From Rhododendron vialii (Eukaryota > Streptophyta > Magnoliopsida > Ericales > Ericaceae), in NCBI RefSeq assembly GCF_030253575.1, contig NC_080557.1:213501-277500 (forward strand): a stretch of 64,000 bases of DNA. The letters are read 5' to 3'. Made by a program: the position numbers and the translations under genes. The notes beneath the pieces are model-generated. The model saw only the letters and a program-made list of their open reading frames with translations. It was not told the origin of the DNA and did no database searches. Below, piece by piece: positions 61,641 to 64,000 of the stretch. The first letter of the stretch is position 1; each line of letters begins with the position of its first letter.

Positions 61641-64000
61641 CTTTTCGATGGTTTTGAGGCCCGCAGTCGTCCTGTAAATACCCCACACATGTAAGCTTGC
61701 GGGTTTGTAAAGCAAAGACTCCAACGGCTCTTAATAGGGTTTTTCTCTACAACCCCATCATGATTTCATCATCAGATAATAATGGCGATGGAGACGAAGA
61801 AGACGACGACGAAAGCGTAAACACATATCATTGTGTTTTCGTTTATTGCTTCAGTGATTTACCAAAGGTTTGCGTCTTCTTTCCCCTTAGATTTAACTTC
61901 TTCATCTCCTACCCCATTGCTCGATATGTGCTTAAAATCATTTGATCTGATTGGTTTAGATTGAGTACGTGTATGTGGATGCCTACTCTAAGTCTAATGT
62001 GTTGTTTGGTCGTAGTTTTCACGGGTCACTAGATCTCATTATCTTTCCAACCCAATTTTGTTAGTCCTGTATCGTAAGAGGTAAACAAAAATGGAATTTT
62101 TAACCTTTAATTCCAAAAAAAGTTGTCTGATCTGGAAAAAAAATCAAGCTGTGCTCAAGGGTTAATTAAATCAAATCGACAACATATATAGATGGATCTG
62201 GGAAAAAATTAAAGAAATGTTGGATAACAGATTGCTATCTCTACGTAGTCAAAGAATTGTATCCAAATGCATGTTCTAGCTGTTGGCTCAATTTGATTTA
62301 ACAAGAACTTATGTAAGCTTGGAAGACATTGAGTAGTTGTTTGCTTAAGGGCTCCACTGAGTGTTGGGTTTGGCCCCTTCGATTAAGATTTTGAAAATTA
62401 AAGCTACAGAGGTTTTGAAGACAAAAGGCCAAATAAAAATGCTATTAAATTTTTTGTTCAAATGAGATAATTGCTATCACTTGAAAGATGAAACTTGCCC
62501 CAAACTTGGAAATTATTTCGTTTGCTGTGAAAATAATTTCTTGGAAAACTATTTTGTTCGTTGTTAAAATAATAATTTCTCATTGATGAAACTCAAATTT
62601 CAGGTTTACCCGCACTTGGGCAACATTATTTACATCTCCTGAACCCTGGATCTGGTTGTCTCAGGTATTTACTCCATGCTTCCCATTTTCCATTGGAGTA
62701 AACTGTATGTTCATTGAACTAAATTTGTTTTTGTATCCATTCTCATCAATGCATGAAGAACAATCATCATAGATTCATATCTAGTTTAGTAGGTCTGAAA
62801 CTAACAACCGGGATGGGTTAGATTGCCCTAAATTGGGGACTGGAGTGTTGTTGACTTCTTGTGAACATTATTAGGCCTATTGTTGTTTTTTCCCCTTTTC
62901 CTTTTGTTTGTTTGTTTATTTTTTCTTTAAACGTTGGAAGCTATTTAGCATGGAATATGGATACTACAAATTGTCGCCATATGCATATTCGATACTGCTC
63001 ATATGAAAACCCATCTGTCCCATCAGATACGTATTCACTATTCACTGAGTAAGTATCCAATTTTTCCACCAAATTTTGTTCGGTTTCAATTACGGCTGGG
63101 ATACTACATAGATATGATAGGATACTTTGGAGACAGAATATGGTCCAAAACATAAATTTTAAGAGGCTTTAATTGAGGTCAAATTGTGAACAATACCTTC
63201 TTTGAAGAAAACAAGGAGAAAGGAGAGATGAGGAGGAAAAGGGGACTCTAAGGAACAAATCTTTGTAACAATAGCTATGCTAAGACAAGAAGAAGAAGTC
63301 AAGGTCAGAGTGAAGGGAAATAAGGGGAAAGAGGATCGGATTGACTTTGACGTTGTAAATGGTCTTTGCTTAATATGATAACTAGAGGGATGAAATGACA
63401 GTACGGCAAACCCAAAAAATAGTTGAGGAGCAGTTGTAGTGGCTTAGTGGGTGGTTTTTTTTGTTTGTTTACTGTTTTGTCCTTCCTATGTTTGTGGCTC
63501 GGAACATTTGAAGCATAATAAGCTATTTCTTGAGGGACTATTTTGGAAATGAAAAAATCCATACAGCTTCATAGCACCAAATGGTGCTCTCCTTATATAA
63601 ATAGAATAGATTTTGGAATGTGGTAAATGCTCTTCAGCATTTGGTTTAATTTTCTATCTATAACAAGATAATAAAAGTACTGATTTTCAATGTATCTTTG
63701 TTGTATCCGTGTCCTATCTATTTGGTTGAGCAATGACAAATGTGAGTTGTGAAACAGTTATTGTCAAAACACCTTGGTGAATGCTGTGATGATAAGTGCG
63801 AACACTGTAGAGTCTTATTTTCTTTACTTATAATTATATCCTATGATGGACGAATATGTTTTTTAAGACGTGCCCCCAACATGTTGTGTCCTCCAAGTTT
63901 TGGAAACTGACATGTTAGAAAGTCAGTGTTGTGTCACCTGTCCATGCCAATGCTATGCGCAGTGGGGGCTTCTATGTTGGTCAGAAGACTCAGAAATATA
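61641..64000. other. Right edge, no supported gene
   Basis: A frame from 61760 (MISSSDNNGDGDEEDDD) has a possible donor near 61869, and an exon-like segment at 62951-63049 is bounded by AG and GTAAGT. They could be exons of a gene running off the right edge or chance frames. I recognise no family in either. Confidence 0.3.

Noticed and set aside
61760..63050. Two exon-like segments at the right edge
   Set aside because: Splice-like borders exist, but the pieces do not join into a recognisable protein within the window.

Overview
The window is nuclear DNA of a flowering plant, most likely a eudicot. The genes have spliced exons with GT..AG introns and encode plant-only families (FRIGIDA-like, ZEITLUPE, OSB, ABCI17). 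They sit in AT-rich DNA full of plant transposable elements. The species cannot be named from the sequence alone.

Layout, left to right. 0.6-8.5 kb (minus strand): a FRIGIDA-like 5 type gene with a long coiled coil and repeated FRIGIDA domains. Its introns hold a palindromic element inside a (TA)n tract, a SINE, a 32-base poly-C run and an intact 382-bp TRIM. 8.8-16.9 kb: a dead L1-type LINE (minus) split by a solo LTR, which is itself split by a second, 3-kb solo LTR. Both LTRs have intact 5-bp target duplications. 18.2-21.4 kb (minus): a nine-exon gene for an endonuclease-I family nuclease with a likely organelle-targeting leader. Its last exon is followed by an exact tandem copy of its own end. 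22.4-28.2 kb: a Cassandra-like TRIM (5S rRNA-like motif in the LTR) interrupted by a young gag-only LTR retrotransposon. 29.9-32.0 kb (minus): ABCI17/STAR1-type ABC ATPase. 36.4-40.7 kb (plus): organellar single-stranded DNA-binding protein (OSB) with two PDF motifs and an in-frame 24-codon duplication. 42.4-46.0 kb (plus): ZEITLUPE/ADAGIO1 blue-light F-box protein. 49.2-52.8 kb: a cluster of AT-rich palindromes, some nested and alternating in orientation, ending in an 829-bp foldback element with a 9-bp target duplication. 53.1-56.1 kb (plus): a small proline-rich protein of unknown function. 57.5-58.7 kb (minus): a LINE 3' fragment abutting a broken ankyrin/PGG-domain gene end. 60.75-61.64 kb: a tandem array of about 170-bp units. 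The remainder shows no supportable gene.

The genes do not form a pathway; this is ordinary plant gene space. The main interest is the structural history of the mobile DNA: two nested-insertion stacks, palindromes of palindromes, a microsatellite-embedded foldback element, and small recent tandem duplications at gene ends and inside exons. Exon boundaries were worked out by eye from splice consensus, phase continuity and family conservation. They are predictions, not transcript evidence.
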